Below, piece after piece: positions 35,142 through 45,816 of a DNA stretch of 64,000 nucleotides. Within the stretch, counting starts at the first letter, position 1. Every line of letters starts with the position of its first letter. The notes under the pieces are model-generated. The model saw nothing but the letters and a program-made list of their open reading frames with translations, was not told the origin of the DNA and ran no database searches. Source of the DNA: Mesonia phycicola (GTDB lineage: Bacteria > Bacteroidota > Bacteroidia > Flavobacteriales > Flavobacteriaceae); assembly GCF_900141885.1 (NCBI RefSeq), contig NZ_FQYY01000007.1, forward strand, positions 124,001 through 188,000, in the 5' to 3' direction. A program made the position numbers and the translations under genes.

Positions 35142-36218
35142 TTGCTAAATTATATCTTAAATAAAACGGGATACGCGCTTCTTACATTATTTGGAGTAAC
35201 CACAGTTATATTTTTTCTTTTTAATGTGTTGCCAGGTGATCCTGCGCAAATGATGTTAGGGCAAAATGAAAGTGAAGAGCAATTACAAGCGGTACGTGCT
35301 AAATATGGTTTTGATAAATCTTTAACTACGCAGTATTTTTATTATTTAAATGATTTGTCTCTGGTTTCATTTCATTCATTTAATAAAGAAGATTACACTT
35401 ATTTATCTGAAGAAAAATATAATGCTATTACGTTATTGAATGTTGCAGAAACCCAAATAGCTTTAAAAACTCCCTATTTACGAGAATCATTTCAAAAAAA
35501 TGGTCAAAAAGTATCTAGCGTAATTGCAGAAACGCTACCTAATACTTTTGTGCTAGCAGTTTCAGCAATAGTTGTAGCGTTAATTATTGGTGTTTTCTTC
35601 GGAATTATTTCAGCCTTAAAAAAAGATTCAGCCTTAGATAAAGCTATCCAAATTTTGAGCACTTTAGGTATGAGTGTACCTTCTTTTTTTAGTGCAATAC
35701 TTTTTGCGTGGTTTTTTGGTTATGTTCTGCACAAATACACTCATTTAAATATGACAGGTAGTTTATATGAATTAGACGATTTTGGAGAAGAAAATAGATT
35801 ACAATTAAAAAACCTAATTCTTCCAGCGCTAGTTTTAGGCATTAGGCCTTTAGCCGTTGTTATACAATTAATGAGAAACTCTTTATTAGAAGTCTTGCAG
35901 CAAGATTATATAAGAACAGCAAAAGCAAAAGGACTTTCTTCAACCCAAATTATAAGAAAACACGCTCTAAAAAATGCACTAAATCCCGTAGTTACTGCAA
36001 TTTCTGGTTGGTTTGCATCTATGTTAGCTGGAGCAGTTTTTGTAGAATATATTTTCGGGTGGAATGGCTTAGGTAAAGAAATTGTAGATGCACTAAATAC
36101 CTTAGATTTACCAATTATCATGGGGGCAGTGTTAATCATTGCGCTTATGTTTATAATAATCAATATTTTTGTAGATGTGATCTACGGGTGGTTAGATCCT
36201 AAAATCACCAATAACTAA
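35142..36218 (+). CDS. ABC transporter permease, OppB/DppB type
   Basis: 358 aa from TTG at 35142 (MLNYILNKTGYALLTLFGVTTVIFFLF). The first helix carries the DppB signature ending NVLPGDPAQMMLGQ, and the binding-protein-dependent EAA loop is near residues 245-275 (QQDYIRTAKAKGLSSTQII, then HALKNALNPVV). Compared with DppB there is a longer periplasmic region (about 60-125). Usual partners (second permease, two ATPases, binding protein) are not adjacent, since tpiA follows. It is thus an orphan permease whose ATPase must come from elsewhere. Peptide or other solute import is the family role. Confidence 0.88.
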   Translation: MLNYILNKTGYALLTLFGVTTVIFFLFNVLPGDPAQMMLGQNESEEQLQAVRAKYGFDKSLTTQYFYYLNDLSLVSFHSFNKEDYTYLSEEKYNAITLLNVAETQIALKTPYLRESFQKNGQKVSSVIAETLPNTFVLAVSAIVVALIIGVFFGIISALKKDSALDKAIQILSTLGMSVPSFFSAILFAWFFGYVLHKYTHLNMTGSLYELDDFGEENRLQLKNLILPALVLGIRPLAVVIQLMRNSLLEVLQQDYIRTAKAKGLSSTQIIRKHALKNALNPVVTAISGWFASMLAGAVFVEYIFGWNGLGKEIVDALNTLDLPIIMGAVLIIALMFIIINIFVDVIYGWLDPKITNN

Positions 36219-36246
36219 TACAAACACAAACCAAAATAACTTTAAA

Positions 36247-37002
36247 ATGAGAGAAAAAATTGTAGCAGGAAACTGGAAAATGAACTGCGACCTAGCAGAA
36301 ATGGAAGAGCTTTTAGCCGGATTAAAAAATAAAGCAGAAACTATTCCTAGTGATGTAAGTTTAATGGTAGCGCCATCATTTACTAACCTTTATCCAGCAT
36401 TTCAATCAACAAAAGAAACTCCTATCACTGTAGTAGCTCAAAACATGCACCAAAGTGAAAATGGAGCATTTACAGGAGAGGTTTCACCAAGTATGCTAAA
36501 AAGTGTTGGGGTAGAAACCGTAATACTTGGGCATAGTGAGCGTCGTGCAATTTTTAACGAAACAGATGAGTTGTTAGCAGAAAAAGTAAATACAGCTTTA
36601 GCACATGGCATGAAAGTAATTTTCTGTTTTGGAGAAGAATTAAAAGACCGTAAAGAAGATAAGCATTTTGATGTAGTGAAAAGTCAATTACAAAACGGAC
36701 TTTTTCATATTGAAGATAGCGCTTGGTCAAACATCGTGTTGGCTTATGAGCCAGTATGGGCAATTGGTACAGGGGAGACAGCATCTCCAGAGCAAGCACA
36801 AGAAATGCACGCCGAAATAAGAAAAATGTTAGCATCTGCATTTAGTCAAGACATTGCAGATAAAGTTTCTATACTTTACGGTGGTAGCGTAAAACCAGCT
36901 AATGCAAAAGAAATTTTCGCAAAAGAAGACGTAGATGGCGGTTTAATAGGTGGAGCTTCTCTTAAAGCAGACGACTTTTTAGCAATCGCTAATTCTTACT
37001 AA
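36247..37002 (+). CDS. tpiA: Triose-phosphate isomerase
   Basis: 251 aa TIM barrel. Catalytic residues are Lys11 (GNWKMN), His96 (LGHSERR) and Glu168 (AYEPVWAIGTG), and the phosphate loop is LYGGSVKPAN with GGASL. It interconverts dihydroxyacetone phosphate and glyceraldehyde 3-phosphate in glycolysis and gluconeogenesis, downstream of the glucose that the beta-glucan locus would deliver. It follows the permease by 28 bases, and the structured intergenic repeat follows the stop. Confidence 0.98.
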   Translation: MREKIVAGNWKMNCDLAEMEELLAGLKNKAETIPSDVSLMVAPSFTNLYPAFQSTKETPITVVAQNMHQSENGAFTGEVSPSMLKSVGVETVILGHSERRAIFNETDELLAEKVNTALAHGMKVIFCFGEELKDRKEDKHFDVVKSQLQNGLFHIEDSAWSNIVLAYEPVWAIGTGETASPEQAQEMHAEIRKMLASAFSQDIADKVSILYGGSVKPANAKEIFAKEDVDGGLIGGASLKADDFLAIANSY

Positions 37003-37010
37003 TAAAATTT

Positions 37011-37110
37011 GGGCGCAACCCTAAAGGGTCGGGCTTTCGTGAGTCGCTTTTTAAAATTTCATTTCAATCAATTTTAAAAGAGCTTCAACAATCACTCAAT
37101 CCCTTGCGCG
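37011..37110. repeat. Structured intergenic repeat, copy A
   Basis: About 100 bases with closing arms GCGCAA (37013-37018) and TTGCGC (37104-37109), inner pairing GTGA (37039-37042) with TCAC (37092-37095), and a small hairpin CCCTAAAGGG. The core CGGGCTTTCGTGAGTCGC and the right part AGAGCTTCAACAA recur in copy B at 62140. The rest of this 245-base gap is plain AT-rich sequence followed by the arsR promoter. Confidence 0.75.
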
Positions 37111-37199
37111 ATATAACTTTATAAACTGTTTAGAAATTTAATTTTTGTTACCCAGATTTTTTTCTGGATGATTTATTTTTATTTTTCTAGGCAGTTTTT

Positions 37200-37236
37200 T
37201 TGTGCACTTAATTTATTCATCGTAATATTGCAATAT
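37200..37236 (+). promoter_or_regulatory. arsR promoter with overlapping operator (copy 1)
   Basis: ATCGTAATATTGCAATA (37219-37235) includes the perfect 12-base palindrome ATATTGCAATAT (37225-37236) and overlaps a -7-like TAATATTG. A TTG at 37200-37202 lies 20 bases upstream. The same 17-mer recurs at 37602. Binding by ArsR would block the promoter until arsenite is present. Confidence 0.7.
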
Positions 37237-37247
37237 ATAATTCAACA

Positions 37248-37583
37248 ATGGGTTTAACTAAGTCAGATATATTTACTAAAGAGCAAAACCATTTAGCGCA
37301 AATGGCTAAGGTGTTAGCTCATCCAGCACGCATTGCTATACTTCAGTATATAATAAAAGTAAATCAATGCATTTGTGGAGATTTAGTAAGTGAAATAGGT
37401 TTGGCTCAAGCAACAATTAGTCAACATTTGCGAGAACTAAAATCTGCAGGAATTATAAAAGGAAACATCGAAGGTACCAGCGTTTGTTATTGTATAGATG
37501 CTAACGCTTGGAGAGAAATTCAGCAATTATTCAACGGGTTTTTTAATACCAATACCCAATGTCAAAGTGACGATTGCTGTTAA
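37248..37583 (+). CDS. arsR: ArsR-family arsenic-responsive repressor
   Basis: 111 aa winged helix (AKVLAHPARIAILQYI, then GLAQATISQHLRELKSAGII). Potential metalloid ligands are Cys41 and Cys43 (NQCICGD) at the helix that carries the CxC motif in classic ArsR, and a C-terminal cluster Cys105, Cys110, Cys111 (TQCQSDDCC). It would bind the palindrome before its own gene and the copy before DUF6428, leaving DNA when As(III) binds. First gene of a four-gene arsenic operon on one strand. Confidence 0.93.
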   Translation: MGLTKSDIFTKEQNHLAQMAKVLAHPARIAILQYIIKVNQCICGDLVSEIGLAQATISQHLRELKSAGIIKGNIEGTSVCYCIDANAWREIQQLFNGFFNTNTQCQSDDCC

Positions 37584-37601
37584 AAAAATTTAATATTAAT
37601 A

Positions 37602-37618
37602 ATCGTAATATTGCAATA
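37602..37618 (+). promoter_or_regulatory. Second ArsR-type operator box, upstream of the DUF6428 gene
   Basis: ATCGTAATATTGCAATA, identical over 17 bases to 37219-37235. It starts 19 bases after the arsR stop and ends 8 bases before the DUF6428 ATG, and it again contains a -7-like TAATATTG. It suggests a second ArsR-controlled promoter driving the resistance genes. Confidence 0.68.
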
Positions 37619-37626
37619 AAACAATT

Positions 37627-38148
37627 ATGAAAACTACAGAATTTTTAAACGTACTAAAAGAGAACACAGATTTACCTGTGTATTTTGAATACCAGCCAGG
37701 TGATTTTGTAAGAACAGATTACCACCTTACAGAAATTAAAAACGTAGATTTTGATACGGTAGATTGTGGTGGAGTACAAAACAAATGGCAAGAAGTACAC
37801 GTGCAAATCTGGGAAAACGTAACTCCAGAGCCAAACCATCAGCTTACAGGAGCTAAAGTTTTATCCATTTTTGAGGTGGTTAATAAAGTAAGAGAAACAC
37901 TTAATGATGCTGAAATTTTGTTTGAATATCAAAATCAGAATTTTCATAAAGCAACACTTCCTGTTTCTGGTTATGAGTTAAGAGAAAATCTTTTAATATT
38001 TAGACTAGGAGAAGGTTTTACAACTTGTAAAGCTAAAGATAGAGCTACCACAGAAGAAGAAAAAGCACAAGCTTGTTGTGGCTCTCCAGTAGAGGTAGAA
38101 GTAAAAACAGAATCTAATCAATGCTCACCAAATAGTGGTTGTTGCTAA
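37627..38148 (+). CDS. DUF6428-family protein with Cys-rich tail (arsenic operon)
   Basis: 173 aa, soluble, no signal peptide. The body (about 1-130) is an alpha/beta domain of unknown function seen in Bacteroidota ars operons (PVYFEYQPGDFVRTDYHLTEIKNVDFDTVDCGG). The tail has Cys134, the pair 150-151, Cys166 and the pair 172-173 (ending CSPNSGCC), plus Cys47. The Cys spacing resembles arsenite-binding tails and may let it carry or buffer As(III) for the pump, but this is inference. It is placed 12 bases before the ACR3 gene. Confidence 0.8.
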   Translation: MKTTEFLNVLKENTDLPVYFEYQPGDFVRTDYHLTEIKNVDFDTVDCGGVQNKWQEVHVQIWENVTPEPNHQLTGAKVLSIFEVVNKVRETLNDAEILFEYQNQNFHKATLPVSGYELRENLLIFRLGEGFTTCKAKDRATTEEEKAQACCGSPVEVEVKTESNQCSPNSGCC

Positions 38149-38160
38149 ACTTTATTAAAA

Positions 38161-39201
38161 ATGAAAAAACTTAGTTTTTTAGACCGTTATCTAACTTTAT
38201 GGATTTTTATAGCCATGTTATTAGGGGTAGCTATAGGGTATTTTTATCCGCAAAGTTCAGAAATTATAAATAGCTTTCAAGTTGGTTCAACCAATATCCT
38301 TATTGCAGTTGGGTTAATTTTAATGATGTTTCCTCCGTTGGCAAAAGTAAATTATGCTTTGTTACCAAAGGTATTTAAAAATACCAAGGTCTTAACATTG
38401 TCACTAGTACTTAACTGGATAGTGGGGCCGTTATTAATGTTTTTTTTAGCCATTACATTTTTAAGAGATTATCCAGAGTATATGATAGGCTTAATACTTA
38501 TAGGTTTGGCTCGTTGTATTGCTATGGTTTTAGTATGGAACGATCTTGCAGAGGGTAGTCCAGAATACGGAGCTGGCTTAGTGGCACTAAACAGTATATT
38601 TCAAGTATTTGCCTATAGTTTTTACGCTTGGTTGTTTATTACAAAATTACCGCCGTTATTCGGTTTTGAAGGTGCTTTAGTAGATATTTCTATAGCAACC
38701 ATCGCAGAGAGTGTAGCTATTTATTTAGGTATTCCTTTCTTATTAGGTATTTTAACTAGATATATTGGAGTAAAAACAAAAGGTGAAAAATGGTATAATG
38801 AAAAGTTTATTCCTAAAATATCTCCAATAACATTAATCTCTCTGTTGTTTACTATTGTATTAATGTTTAGTTTAAAAGGAGAGCTAATTGTAGAGATACC
38901 TCAAGATGTACTAATTATAGCGGTTCCGTTGCTTATTTACTTCATAGCAATGTTTTTAATTGGCTTTTTCACCGGTAAAGGTTTAGGGGCGTCTTATAAA
39001 GTTAACACCTCTGTAGCATTTACTGCAAGTGGTAATAATTTTGAGTTGGCTATTGCAGTGGCTATTGCAGTTTTCGGGTTAAATAGTGGGCAAGCTTTTG
39101 CAGGAGTTATTGGTCCGTTAGTAGAAGTACCTGCGTTAATTTTATTAGTGAAAGTAGCTTTTTGGCTTAGAAAAAAATATTATAAAACTCAACCAGCTTA
39201 A
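38161..39201 (+). CDS. arsB: ACR3-family arsenite efflux pump
   Basis: 346 aa, about ten membrane helices. It opens [27 protein letters not shown] and holds the ACR3 signature [16 protein letters not shown] with the essential Cys119, then [14 protein letters not shown] and [18 protein letters not shown]. It exports As(OH)3 across the inner membrane using the proton gradient. It lies between DUF6428 and the arsenate reductase, overlapping neither, with one base before the next ATG. It is often named arsB or acr3, and it is not related to the classic ArsB permease. Confidence 0.95.
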   Translation: MKKLSFLDRYLTLWIFIAMLLGVAIGYFYPQSSEIINSFQVGSTNILIAVGLILMMFPPLAKVNYALLPKVFKNTKVLTLSLVLNWIVGPLLMFFLAITFLRDYPEYMIGLILIGLARCIAMVLVWNDLAEGSPEYGAGLVALNSIFQVFAYSFYAWLFITKLPPLFGFEGALVDISIATIAESVAIYLGIPFLLGILTRYIGVKTKGEKWYNEKFIPKISPITLISLLFTIVLMFSLKGELIVEIPQDVLIIAVPLLIYFIAMFLIGFFTGKGLGASYKVNTSVAFTASGNNFELAIAVAIAVFGLNSGQAFAGVIGPLVEVPALILLVKVAFWLRKKYYKTQPA

Positions 39202-39202
39202 T

Positions 39203-39820
39203 ATGAAACTTTATTCTCAAATTCAAAATTTAGTTCAAGAATTAGAAGAAGATTTCTCTTCTATTTCTAGCGAAAGAAAACAAGATCTAGCATTATTTGC
39301 TGAAAAAATTAAAGAAAGCATTCAGCAATTTGAAAAAGCAAAAGTAATTGTAATTTGTACACATAACTCAAGAAGAAGTCATTTAGGGCAAGTATGGCTT
39401 CGTGTGGCAGCAAATAAATATAATTTACCTATAGAAACTTTTTCTGGAGGTACAGAGGCTACTGCTTTTCATCCTAACATGGTGGCAGCTTTACAAACTG
39501 CAGGTTTTCAGGTAGAAGAAACTTCTTCAGGAGAAAATCCTCGTTATCAAATAACTATTTCAGAAGAAGATAACAATCAAGAACAGTTATTTTCTAAAGT
39601 ATATTCAGATGAATATAATCCGCAAGAAAATTTTATAGCAGTAATGGTATGTACAGAGGCAGATGGTGGTTGTCCGTTTGTAGCGGGTAGCGTTGCAAGA
39701 TTAGCATTACCTTATACAGACCCTAAATATGCAGATGGTACTTCAGAAGAAAAAGAAGCTTACCAAAAAACATTAAAGGAGATTGGTAAAGAGATGCTTT
39801 ATACAGCTTCTTTAGTATAA
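39203..39820 (+). CDS. arsC: Arsenate reductase, low-molecular-weight phosphatase type
   Basis: 205 aa. The phosphate-binding loop CTHNSRRS (Cys52 to Arg58, Cx5R) follows the strand AKVIVICTHN. Later Cys in MVCTEADGGCPF could complete the disulfide relay, and LPYTDPKYADG carries the DP of the general acid. An N-terminal helical extension of about 45 aa precedes the domain, longer than in ArsC of Staphylococcus (131 aa). It would reduce As(V) to As(III) for the adjacent pump. Last gene of the operon, followed by a terminator. Electron donor (thioredoxin or other thiol) not assignable. Confidence 0.88.
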   Translation: MKLYSQIQNLVQELEEDFSSISSERKQDLALFAEKIKESIQQFEKAKVIVICTHNSRRSHLGQVWLRVAANKYNLPIETFSGGTEATAFHPNMVAALQTAGFQVEETSSGENPRYQITISEEDNNQEQLFSKVYSDEYNPQENFIAVMVCTEADGGCPFVAGSVARLALPYTDPKYADGTSEEKEAYQKTLKEIGKEMLYTASLV

Positions 39821-39840
39821 ATTTAAAGATGATTTTAATA

Positions 39841-39874
39841 AAAAAGGCTTTCTAAATTAATAGAAAGCCTTTTT
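39841..39874. terminator. Bidirectional terminator of the arsenic operon
   Basis: A perfect 14-bp stem (39841-39854 with 39861-39874, core AAGGCTTTCTA), loop AATTAA, with A and T tracts. It is shared with the convergent DUF2911 gene. Confidence 0.92.
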
Positions 39875-39891
39875 GTTATTTGTAGTAATAA

Positions 39892-40428
39892 TTACTTCGT
39901 GTTTTTAAGCGGTAATTCTACGTAAGTATTTTCCCAACCCATTAAAAGATTAGCTCCGCCGTCTATTGGTTGAAATGCAATAGATAAATCTTCTATTGGA
40001 GCAGCAGCTTTTCTTGCAGGTGCTTTAATTCTTAATAAATCTTTATCTGCGTCGTAATTATATGCTCCCCATTGGTTTTGAGCTTTGTTTAAAATAATGG
40101 TCCACTCTGTTTTTTCAGGAATAGTGTATAAAGAGTAAGTTCCGGCAGGTATAGTTTGTCCGCCAATTGTCATATCACTATATATTTGAATTTCTGTAGC
40201 TTCATTAGCTCCAGTTCTCCATACTTCTCCGTAAGGTACTAATTTTCCAAATATTTCACGACCATTCATTTTTGGTCGGCTATAAATTACTCTCGCCATT
40301 GGAGAGTGGTCATCATTTCTAATGATGGTTACGTCCATAGGACTTTTGTCTAGGTCAGAAAAATCTTGTGCTTTCACATCAAAACTTAATAAGCTAACCA
40401 TTAAAAATAAACTTAAAACTACTTTCAT
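39892..40428 (-). CDS. DUF2911-family exported protein
   Basis: 178 aa with a signal peptide (SLLSFDVKAQ). The DUF2911 core is clear: SPMARVIYSRPKMNGREIFGKLVPYGEVWRTGANEATE, then GTYSLYTIPEKTEWTIILNK. Probably a periplasmic beta-rich protein. Function is unknown across the family, which is widespread in Bacteroidota. Single gene between the arsenic operon (convergent) and gyrB (divergent). Confidence 0.9.
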   Translation of the reverse strand: MKVVLSLFLMVSLLSFDVKAQDFSDLDKSPMDVTIIRNDDHSPMARVIYSRPKMNGREIFGKLVPYGEVWRTGANEATEIQIYSDMTIGGQTIPAGTYSLYTIPEKTEWTIILNKAQNQWGAYNYDADKDLLRIKAPARKAAAPIEDLSIAFQPIDGGANLLMGWENTYVELPLKNTK

Positions 40429-40576
40429 GATTTAATTTTTGTTTGCACGCAATATAACTTAATCACAGAATTATTATTGTTAAGGTTTTACATATCTTCT
40501 GTTAAATTTGAAGGTTTAAGTTCAATTGTTTAAAATAAGCCTCTTAGAGCTCTTATTTTAAACTAATTGTTAATAA

Positions 40577-42601
<2,025 letters not shown>

Positions 42602-42603
42602 TC

Positions 42604-43605
42604 TTGACAAAAATAGTATGTAGTTTAATAATTATATTAGGTATCTCTCCGTTTGGTTTTTCACAAACTAATTTCGGAGAGTTTATACCTAATGTCATGC
42701 AAGATATTCAGCAATTTGGAGAAGCTTATATCGCTCCTGCTGCAGACGGTGCTATGTACAATATAAATAGTGGTTGGTACACCACTGCAAAATCTAAATC
42801 TTTTCCTGAGTTTGAGATTTCAATTACCACTAATACTTCTTTAGTACCAAAATCTGATAATAATTTTCAATTAGACCCATCTGCTTATAATACTATTTAT
42901 TTTGAAGATGGCTATGAGCCTAAAACAGTATCTACTATTTTTGGTAGTCAAGAGCAGGTATCTGTTTTTATAGATTATGATACGGGAGACGGAGTAGAAA
43001 CTATAGAAATTGAATTGCCTGCAGGTATAGATACAAAAGATAGAAGTTATTTGCCTTCTGTATTTCTTCAAGGTAATTTAGGCTTGTTTAAAGGTACCGA
43101 GTTAAAATTAAGATACTCTCCAGAGTTAAAATTTAATGACATTTCTACCAAAGTATTGGGAGTGGCTTTGCAACATGAATTTACTTCTTGGGGTGATAAA
43201 TCTTTAGGTTTGCCTGTAGCTGTTTCTGGTTTGGTTTCTTACTCTAATTTTGACGGGGTCTATCATATTTCTACAGATGACTCAGATAATGCTGCAATTG
43301 TTAGTGAGCTTGACTCTTGGTCGTTTTCATTAATAACCTCTAAAGATTTTTCAAATTTTGAGTTGTTTGCGGGAGTAGATTATTCGGTAGCTACCTCTGT
43401 TTCAAGATTTAAAGGTTTGTATTCTCTGCCAGAAGAAGGGGAGATTTATGAAGATGTTTTAAACCAAATTACGGTCACTAATAAAATGAGTGGTTTTTCA
43501 GGTACACTTGGGGCAAGTTATTTGTGGAGTAAATTAAAAATTAACCTAGCAATTAATATTCAAGAATACCACAATATATCTTTAGGCTTTGCGTATGTTA
43601 ATTAA
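42604..43605 (+). CDS. DUF6588-family exported beta-rich protein (paralogue 1)
   Basis: 333 aa from TTG at 42604, two bases after the gyrB stop, with a signal peptide ending GISPFGFSQ. The mature protein is beta-strand rich (YLPSVFLQGNLGLFKGTELKLRY, then ALQHEFTSWGD, then QEYHNISLGFAYVN) and reads like an outer-membrane barrel of the DUF6588 family. It is clearly homologous along its whole length to the next gene, sharing AxYIAPAxxxAxY, NSGWY-type and INIQEYHNI-type motifs. Probably co-transcribed with gyrB. Function unknown. Confidence 0.85.
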   Translation: MTKIVCSLIIILGISPFGFSQTNFGEFIPNVMQDIQQFGEAYIAPAADGAMYNINSGWYTTAKSKSFPEFEISITTNTSLVPKSDNNFQLDPSAYNTIYFEDGYEPKTVSTIFGSQEQVSVFIDYDTGDGVETIEIELPAGIDTKDRSYLPSVFLQGNLGLFKGTELKLRYSPELKFNDISTKVLGVALQHEFTSWGDKSLGLPVAVSGLVSYSNFDGVYHISTDDSDNAAIVSELDSWSFSLITSKDFSNFELFAGVDYSVATSVSRFKGLYSLPEEGEIYEDVLNQITVTNKMSGFSGTLGASYLWSKLKINLAINIQEYHNISLGFAYVN

Positions 43606-43629
43606 GTTGATGAAACTAAAATTTTATAT

Positions 43630-44637
43630 ATGAAGAAATTTTTTTCCGTATTTGTTTTTATAGTTGTTTCAACTGTTCAGGCGCAAGATAATATACAAGC
43701 AATTTTAAGAGCAGGTGTAGACGATGCTACAAAGTTTAGTGAAAACTATATAGCCCCAGCCTCAGAAGCTGCAATTTATAGTTTAGCAAATGGCTGGTAT
43801 AATTCAGCTAAAGCAAAAGAAACTTTGCATTTTGAAATTTCTGTTGTTGCTAATGTAGGTTTAGTAAGTGAAAAAAATCAGTCATTCAATTTAAATATAG
43901 ACGATTACAATTATATTAGTTTTGCAGATGGCTCGCAAAGTAAAAATGTAGCTACCGTATTTGGAGAAAATAATCCAGACCAAATAGTGATTGTAGAATA
44001 TGAAACTAGTAATGGTACAGAAACTACAAGTTTTACTTTACCGCAAGGTTTAGGAGGGAGTAATATTGATTTTTTTCCTACAGCATACCTTCAAGGAAGT
44101 TTAGGTTTAGGTAAAGGCTTTGAGGTGAAAGCTCGTTTTTTGCCAGAAGTAGATTATGATGGAGCTAAAACTAAATTTTATGGAGGCGCAATTCAACATG
44201 AATTTACAAGTTGGTTAGGTGTAAAAAAAATACTCCCAGTAGCTATTTCAGGTTTAATAGGCTACAATAGGTTAGAGGCTTCTTATTTGTTAGATGATAA
44301 TTCTCTCATACAGGGCAGTAATCAAAAAATTAAAACAGAAATGAATAGTTGGATTTATTCTGCTATTGTTTCTACAAAATTACCTGTAATTAATTTTTAT
44401 GCAGGTTTAGGTTATGTTACAGGAGACGCTACTTCTACTCTAGATGGTACTTATGTGATTGATGAAGGTCCTATTCAGGGAGAAGTGTTAATTAATCCTT
44501 ATACGGTTACCAATAATGTTAGCGGTTTAAATGCTACGTTAGGTTTTAAATTAAAATTAGCATTTTTTAGATTAAATGCTTCTTACTCTTTTCAAGAATA
44601 TCAAAATATTAATTTAGGACTTAATTTTGGTTATTAA
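43630..44637 (+). CDS. DUF6588-family exported beta-rich protein (paralogue 2)
   Basis: 335 aa with signal peptide (VSTVQAQ). It is co-linear with the preceding gene: ENYIAPASEAAIYSLANGWYNSAK, then PTAYLQGSLGLGKGFEVKARF, then GGAIQHEFTSWLG, then the C-terminal ASYSFQEYQNINLGLNFGY. The two arose by tandem duplication and have diverged well, so they may form a hetero-oligomer or bind different ligands. Probably an outer-membrane barrel. It starts 24 bases after paralogue 1. mdh follows after 100 bases with its own likely promoter. Confidence 0.86.
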   Translation: MKKFFSVFVFIVVSTVQAQDNIQAILRAGVDDATKFSENYIAPASEAAIYSLANGWYNSAKAKETLHFEISVVANVGLVSEKNQSFNLNIDDYNYISFADGSQSKNVATVFGENNPDQIVIVEYETSNGTETTSFTLPQGLGGSNIDFFPTAYLQGSLGLGKGFEVKARFLPEVDYDGAKTKFYGGAIQHEFTSWLGVKKILPVAISGLIGYNRLEASYLLDDNSLIQGSNQKIKTEMNSWIYSAIVSTKLPVINFYAGLGYVTGDATSTLDGTYVIDEGPIQGEVLINPYTVTNNVSGLNATLGFKLKLAFFRLNASYSFQEYQNINLGLNFGY

Positions 44638-44737
44638 TTAATTTTTATACCAATAAATTTTATTGTATGCTAAATCAATTTCGTATTTTAGCAGAAGTAA
44701 AAAAAATATATATAATTATTTATAAAAACATAAAATA

Positions 44738-45664
44738 ATGAAAGTTACAGTAGTAGGTGCAGGTGCCGTTGGTGCTAGTTGTGCAGAGTATATTGCGATT
44801 AAAAATTTCGCTTCAGAAGTAGTGTTAGTGGATATTAAAGAAAATTTTGCAGAAGGGAAAGCAATGGATCTTATGCAAACAGCCTCTTTAAACGGTTTTG
44901 ATACTAAAATTACAGGAAGTACTAACGACTATTCTAAAACTGCAGGAAGTGATATCGCTGTTATTACTAGTGGTATTCCTCGTAAACCAGGAATGACAAG
45001 AGAAGAGCTTATAGGTATTAATGCAGGTATTGTAAAAGAAGTATCTTCAAATTTAATTAAGCATTCTCCAGAAGTAACTATCATTGTTGTAAGTAACCCA
45101 ATGGATACTATGACTTATTTAGTACACAAAACCACTGGTTTACCTAAAAATAAAATTATAGGTATGGGCGGGGCTTTAGATAGCGCTCGTTTTAAATATA
45201 GATTATCAGAAGCATTAGGTGCGCCAGCATCAGATGTAGATGGTATGGTAATAGGTGGTCATAGTGATACTGGTATGGTGCCATTAACAAGATTAGCTAC
45301 AAGAAATAGTGTTCCTGTTTCAGAATTTATTTCTGAAGAAAGATTATCTCAAGTAGCAGAAGATACTAAAGTAGGAGGGGCAACCTTAACTAAAATGTTA
45401 GGTACTAGTGCTTGGTATGCTCCTGGAGCTGCTGTTTCTGGACTTGTACAAGCAATTGCTTGTGATCAAAAGAAAATTTTCCCTTGTTCAACCTTATTAG
45501 ATGGTGAATATGGTTTAAGTGACTTATGTATTGGTGTGCCAGTAGTATTAGGAAAAGACGGAATAGAAAAAATTGTAGAAATAGATTTAAGTGATGCTGA
45601 AAAAGCAAAACTTCAAGAAAGTGCAGAAGGTGTAAAGAAAACTAATGGTTTGTTAGAACTGTAA
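44738..45664 (+). CDS. mdh: Malate dehydrogenase (LDH-like type)
   Basis: 308 aa. Rossmann motif VVGAGAVGASCAEYIA, then IPRKPGMTREEL with the malate-binding arginines, VVSNPMDTMTYL and catalytic His175 in IGGHSDTGMVPL. It oxidises malate to oxaloacetate with NAD in the TCA cycle, in the cytoplasm. Length and motifs match the bacterial LDH-like MDH class. gyrB-to-mdh proximity is, to my knowledge, common in flavobacteria. Ends with a strong terminator. Confidence 0.97.
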   Translation: MKVTVVGAGAVGASCAEYIAIKNFASEVVLVDIKENFAEGKAMDLMQTASLNGFDTKITGSTNDYSKTAGSDIAVITSGIPRKPGMTREELIGINAGIVKEVSSNLIKHSPEVTIIVVSNPMDTMTYLVHKTTGLPKNKIIGMGGALDSARFKYRLSEALGAPASDVDGMVIGGHSDTGMVPLTRLATRNSVPVSEFISEERLSQVAEDTKVGGATLTKMLGTSAWYAPGAAVSGLVQAIACDQKKIFPCSTLLDGEYGLSDLCIGVPVVLGKDGIEKIVEIDLSDAEKAKLQESAEGVKKTNGLLEL

Positions 45665-45684
45665 GTCTTTTAAGTACAAATACT

Positions 45685-45718
45685 AAAGCCTGTTGAATAA
45701 TTATTCAACAGGCTTTTT
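45685..45718 (+). terminator. mdh terminator
   Basis: A perfect palindrome with arms AAAGCCTGTTGAATAA (45685-45700) and its complement (45701-45716), folding with a central AT-rich loop and followed by a T-run. Confidence 0.92.
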
Positions 45719-45744
45719 TTGTGAAATTTATCTTAAAAAAATAA

Positions 45745-45775
45745 TTGTCATTTCATGATTGAAACCCTATATTTG
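45745..45775 (+). promoter_or_regulatory. secDF promoter
   Basis: TTG (45745-45747) and TATATTTG (45768-45775) are 20 bases apart, an exact Bacteroidota -33/-7 pair. The gene starts 41 bases downstream. Confidence 0.7.
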
Positions 45776-45816
45776 TCCGTTTTTAAAAAATAGATTAATC
45801 AATAACTTAAAGAATA

